Assembly (NCBI GenBank): GCA_002371265.1
Contig: DFGT01000017.1
Location: forward strand, 54,791-118,790
DNA: 64,000 nt
From: Bacteroidales bacterium UBA3743
GTDB lineage: Bacteria > Bacteroidota > Bacteroidia > Bacteroidales > Paludibacteraceae
Reading direction: 5' to 3'
Shown here: piece after piece, positions 61,081 through 64,000 of the stretch
Numbering within the stretch: the first letter of the stretch is position 1
How the letters are laid out: each line of letters starts with the position of its first letter
Notes under the pieces: model-generated
What the model was told of the DNA's origin: nothing
What the model saw: the letters and a program-made list of their open reading frames with translations, nothing else
The model's database searches: none
Translations under genes and position numbers: made by a program

Positions 61081-62211
61081 ATGAAAACAGCTTTATTTAT
61101 AGATCGTGACGGCACGATCATTATTGAACCGCCTGTCACAGAACAGGTCAACTCTCTTGCTGAGATGACTTTTCTTCCTGGTGTCATCCGTAATATGGCG
61201 TTCATCCGCGAACGTCTTTCTTCCGAGTTTGTGATGGTCACAAACCAAGATGGTCTTGGAACTGAGGCTTATCCCGAAACCGTATTTGAAGAGGTGCAAA
61301 ACAAAATGCTAGAGGTTCTGAAAGGTGAAGGCGTTGAATTTGACGATATCCTTATCGACAAATCATATCCAGAGGATGGTCTTGACACCCGTAAGCCAGG
61401 CATCGGAATGCTGGGAGCTTATTTGAAAGGCGACTACGACATGTCTCATTCTTATGTCATCGGTGACAGAGCCACTGACGTACAACTGGCTAAAAATCTC
61501 GGATGCAAAGGCATCCTAATCGCAAATAATGTTGACGATGCCGCAAAAATGCTTCAGGAAAAAGGTTTGTCCGACAATTGCGCTCTGATCGCAGAAAATT
61601 GGAATAAAATTGCAGAATTCCTTTTCGCAGAAGAAAGAGTGGCGACGGTAGCACGCAAGACTAAAGAGACAGATATAAACATTCGCGTCGACCTGGATGG
61701 AAACGGCAAATGCGACATTTCTACTGGTCTAGGTTTCTTCGACCATATGCTCGAGCAGATAGGAAAACATTCTGGTATCGATCTGATGATTCACGTCAAA
61801 GGCGACTTGAATGTCGATGAACATCACACAATTGAAGACACGGGTATCGCTCTAGGTGAAGCTATCTATAAGGCTCTTGGATCAAAACGAGGTGTCGAAA
61901 GATATGGATATTCTCTACCTATGGACGATTGTCTGTGCAGCGTCTGCCTTGATTTCGGAGGAAGACCATGGTTGGTTTGGGACGCTGAATTCAAAAGAGA
62001 ATATGTGGGCGACATGCCTACTGAAATGTTCTTGCATTTCTTCAAAAGTCTGAGTGACTCTGCGAAAATGAATCTTAACGTGAAAGCTGAAGGAGACAAC
62101 GAGCACCACAAAATCGAAGGTATCTTCAAAGCTCTCGCCCGAGCCATCAAGATGGCAATCAAACGTGATATTTATAAATATGAGTTGCCAAGCACAAAAG
62201 GCACTCTGTAA
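61081..62211 (+). CDS. hisB: Bifunctional histidinol-phosphatase / imidazoleglycerol-phosphate dehydratase
   Basis: A 376-residue fusion enzyme of histidine biosynthesis. The N-terminal HAD phosphatase (residues 1-170) begins with FIDRDGTIIIEPP (the DxD nucleophile motif). The C-terminal IGP dehydratase (from about 190) has GLGFFDHMLEQIGKHSG and the two metal-binding His motifs DEHHTIEDT and DNEHHKIEG. The fusion is the same type as in E. coli. No other his gene is in the window, and the gene has its own promoter. Confidence 0.96.
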   Translation: MKTALFIDRDGTIIIEPPVTEQVNSLAEMTFLPGVIRNMAFIRERLSSEFVMVTNQDGLGTEAYPETVFEEVQNKMLEVLKGEGVEFDDILIDKSYPEDGLDTRKPGIGMLGAYLKGDYDMSHSYVIGDRATDVQLAKNLGCKGILIANNVDDAAKMLQEKGLSDNCALIAENWNKIAEFLFAEERVATVARKTKETDINIRVDLDGNGKCDISTGLGFFDHMLEQIGKHSGIDLMIHVKGDLNVDEHHTIEDTGIALGEAIYKALGSKRGVERYGYSLPMDDCLCSVCLDFGGRPWLVWDAEFKREYVGDMPTEMFLHFFKSLSDSAKMNLNVKAEGDNEHHKIEGIFKALARAIKMAIKRDIYKYELPSTKGTL

Positions 62212-62220
62212 ATATAAATT

Positions 62221-62259
62221 CGCATTGCGTAATTCGTAATGCGTAATTAACTGTTAATT
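62221..62259. repeat. Two small palindromes of a dispersed AT-rich repeat
   Basis: CGCATTGCG and CGTAATGCG pair around five bases (62221-62243), directly followed by AATTAAC-T-GTTAATT (62245-62259). The text resembles intergenic repeats scattered in Bacteroidetes genomes. There is no T run, so it is not a terminator. It fills most of the gap between hisB and fabD. Confidence 0.55.
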
Positions 62260-62281
62260 CTTAATTTATAATTTAATAAAG

Positions 62282-63178
62282 ATGAAGGCATACGTTTTCC
62301 CTGGTCAGGGATCGCAATTTAGCGGAATGGGTAAAGATTTGTATGACAATTCTCCCGTCGCAAAAGAACTTTTTGATAAAGCAGACGAGATTCTTGGATT
62401 CAAGATCTCCGAAATCATGTTCAACGGCACTGACGAGGAATTGAAGCAGACAAAGGTGACTCAGCCTGCAGTGTTCCTACATTCTGTAATTCTTGCTAAG
62501 GCTATGGGGGACAACTTCCAGCCAGACATGGTTGCCGGACATTCTCTAGGAGAACTGTCTGCACTTACAGCAGCCGGAGCTATCACTTTTGAGGATGGTT
62601 TGAAGATTGTGGCAAAGCGTGCTATGGCAATGCAGAAGGCTTGCGAGATTCAGCCAAGCATCATGGCTGCTATTCTTGGTCTTGAAGACGCAGTTGTTGA
62701 GAAGCTTTGTGCAGAGACTACTGAAGGTCAGGTCGTCCCAGCCAACTACAACTGTCCTGGACAGCTTGTTGTGAGCGGAAGCATCGAAGGAATTGACGCT
62801 GTTTGTGCCAAGGCTACAGAGGCTGGTGCAAAACGTGCTCTTAAACTTGCAGTTTCAGGTGCATTCCACTCTCCTTTCATGAAACCTGCAGAAAACGAGC
62901 TTGCTGAAGCTATCCAAGCGACAACATTCTCAACACCAAAATGTCCTGTTTATCAAAATGTATCGACAAAAGCAGAAACAGACCCTGAAGTTATCAAATC
63001 TAATTTACTACGTCAGTTGACGTCTCCAGTAAAATGGACTCAGAGCGTAAAGAATATGATCGCCGACGGAGCTACAAGTTTCACTGAGGTCGGTCCAGGA
63101 GCTGTGCTTCAGGGCATGATCAAGAAAATTGACAAAGAGTGGTGCAAAGAGCACGAAGTAAAATCTGCATCTCTATAA
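62282..63178 (+). CDS. fabD: Malonyl-CoA:ACP transacylase
   Basis: A 298-residue enzyme that loads malonate on acyl carrier protein for fatty-acid synthesis. It shows the conserved start VFPGQGSQFSGMGKDL, the catalytic Ser88 in GHSLGE, and the catalytic His in SGAFHSPFM near 201. The length is typical. No other fab gene is next to it. A symmetrical terminator follows. Confidence 0.96.
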   Translation: MKAYVFPGQGSQFSGMGKDLYDNSPVAKELFDKADEILGFKISEIMFNGTDEELKQTKVTQPAVFLHSVILAKAMGDNFQPDMVAGHSLGELSALTAAGAITFEDGLKIVAKRAMAMQKACEIQPSIMAAILGLEDAVVEKLCAETTEGQVVPANYNCPGQLVVSGSIEGIDAVCAKATEAGAKRALKLAVSGAFHSPFMKPAENELAEAIQATTFSTPKCPVYQNVSTKAETDPEVIKSNLLRQLTSPVKWTQSVKNMIADGATSFTEVGPGAVLQGMIKKIDKEWCKEHEVKSASL

Positions 63179-63205
63179 TTGATCATTAGAATTAAATCCT
63201 ACATA

Positions 63206-63241
63206 AAAAAAATCCTCTTTCATTTTGAAAGAGGATTTTTT
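63206..63241. terminator. Bidirectional terminator between fabD and the secreted protein gene
   Basis: AATCCTCTTTC and GAAAGAGGATT form a perfect 11-pair stem around a five-base loop, with A before and T after it, so it can work from both sides. Confidence 0.9.
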
Positions 63242-63308
63242 ATTTCCTTACAGCTTTTAATTGAATCACCTTATACGTAAGTTATGCGACTCAACTTCTA
63301 AAGCCAAA

Positions 63309-63782
63309 TTATTTTCTGATGACCTTAAATGATTTAGCACCAACAGAAAGGATATAAACGCCTTTTGCCTGTGGCAATGATACAGTGGCATAACCTTCGG
63401 CGTCAGCTTTCACAGAAGAAAGGACAACACCAGATACATTCACCAATGTCACCACTGATGATTTCTCCAAATTCTGAACCTGGATTGTAGCGTTGTCAAG
63501 ACTGACAATACGGATATCTCCTACAGAAAGGCTTTCCACTCCAGATGCATCACCTTCTGTAAAATGGAAATTCTTAACTCCATCTATAGAATAAGAAGTC
63601 TCCGCATCTCCATTTACGACCAAGTCTCCGTTTGAAAAAGTAATGACTGGTTTGTCAGCAAGCAAAAAACTATATTTATTGCCCGCTTTTAGCTCAACTG
63701 TCAAATGTGTAGCAGCTGCGTTAATTGACATCAACCCCAAAAGTAGAGTTGCAGATGTTGCAATGATTCTTTTAATACTCAT
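63309..63782 (-). CDS. Small secreted protein with sorting-domain-like C-terminus
   Basis: A 157-residue exported protein with signal RIIATSATLLLGLMSINAAA. The middle (VELKAGNKYSFLLADKPVIT) matches a short beta-rich module common at the start of Bacteroidales surface proteins. The last 70 residues (TIQVQNLEKSSVVTLVNVSG, then GVYILSVGAKSFKVIRK) resemble a type IX secretion sorting domain. I see no catalytic or binding module between the two parts. It has a full two-box promoter and shares the terminator with fabD. Confidence 0.72.
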   Translation of the reverse strand: MSIKRIIATSATLLLGLMSINAAATHLTVELKAGNKYSFLLADKPVITFSNGDLVVNGDAETSYSIDGVKNFHFTEGDASGVESLSVGDIRIVSLDNATIQVQNLEKSSVVTLVNVSGVVLSSVKADAEGYATVSLPQAKGVYILSVGAKSFKVIRK

Positions 63783-63847
63783 AGTTAATATGTTTTTTTA
63801 ACCCATCAGATAGATTACGCCATCCAATATAAATTATAAATATTTTT

Positions 63848-63877
63848 CAAAGATAAAAAACTTTAATGAAAATACAA
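63848..63877 (-). promoter_or_regulatory. Promoter of the small secreted protein gene
   Basis: A minus-strand TTG (63875-63877), 19 bases, then TATCTTTG (63848-63855). The predicted leader is about 60 nt. Confidence 0.75.
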
Positions 63878-63927
63878 ACTAAAGACATAAATGACAGTCT
63901 TTTATTTAAAAAATCACATTATTCTTA

Positions 63928-63955
63928 GTAGAGACGGTGCGCGCAACGTCTCTAC
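63928..63955. repeat. 28-bp near-perfect palindrome (REP-like)
   Basis: GTAGAGACG and CGTCTCTAC enclose GTGCGCGCAA, itself palindromic apart from its outer bases, so the whole 28 bp is symmetrical apart from one pair. It is GC-rich compared with its surroundings. Such palindromes are often dispersed in bacterial genomes. No gene is attached. Confidence 0.65.
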
Positions 63956-63974
63956 GGCCATTGCCCCGCATAAA

Positions 63975-64000
63975 CAAAAAAAGGAGCCAACCTCGTTGAG
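63975..64000 (-). terminator. Probable terminator cut by the right window edge
   Basis: A run of A, then GGAGCCAACCTC-GTT-GAG up to the last base. The visible GAG begins the complement of CTC, so the full stem probably continues outside the window and ends a minus-strand gene located there. Confidence 0.4.

Noticed and set aside
1..64000. CRISPR arrays, tRNA, rRNA, insertion sequences or prophage genes
   Set aside because: No spaced direct repeats, cloverleaf sequences, transposase or phage structural motifs were recognised on either strand.

Overview
The window looks like chromosome of a member of the order Bacteroidales (a Bacteroides/Prevotella-like commensal). The evidence is: promoters of the Bacteroidetes type (TTG, about 19-20 bp, then TAnnTTTG), few Shine-Dalgarno sites, a Rho factor with a long charged N-terminal insertion, lipoproteins with acidic residues right after the lipid-bearing cysteine, an UpxY-type NusG paralogue heading a glycan locus, a DUF4494 gene next to yggS, and many short operons with TAATG or ATGA overlaps. 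I saw no rRNA, tRNA, CRISPR array, transposase or phage genes. The species cannot be named from the sequence alone.

Layout. 1-8.8 kb: a cut-off SseB-like gene, an ammonium transporter, two tandem copies of a rhodanese-like lipoprotein unit (promoter, gene and terminator all duplicated), mrp-ddl, a DUF4143-type ATPase behind two large palindromes, and a methyltransferase. 8.8-20.2 kb: mostly housekeeping. It holds a coiled-coil lipoprotein, rsmI, prmC-recX-CPBP protease, a TfoX-like protein, a clostripain-like lipoprotein, rho with a long leader, a small ferredoxin, an AraC regulator, yraN and a histidine-rich secreted protein. 20.3-32.5 kb, plus strand: a Dna2-like nuclease-helicase, PrsW and U32 peptidases, an Ig-like lipoprotein, WbqC, an acyltransferase, radC and a polysaccharide deacetylase-like protein. 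32.5-36 kb, minus strand: a membrane protein, yggS, DUF4494, a pseudo-protease/SUMF1 fusion and a lipoprotein.

36.1-60.7 kb is one surface-glycan locus, all on the minus strand. It starts with the antiterminator upxY and ends at a strong terminator after gtrA. After upxY come a Wzc-type tyrosine kinase, a PglF/CapD-type dehydratase, a Wzx flippase, nine glycosyltransferases, a Wzy/EpsG polymerase, two O-acyltransferases, a PglC-type initiating transferase, an ATP-grasp enzyme, a PLP decarboxylase, a PglD-type acetyltransferase and a PglE-type aminotransferase. The PglF/E/D/C-like set predicts a repeat unit that starts on a diacetylated bacillosamine-type sugar. Two genes inside it (a protein with a ParB/sulfiredoxin-like DGAHR motif and a nucleotidyltransferase-like protein) form a cassette with no function I recognise. 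No Wza-type export protein is present.

61-64 kb: a solitary bifunctional hisB, fabD, and a small secreted protein that ends in a sorting-domain-like tail. Dispersed palindromes and AT-rich repeats lie between these genes. A similar repeat appears to have been captured in frame inside prmC.
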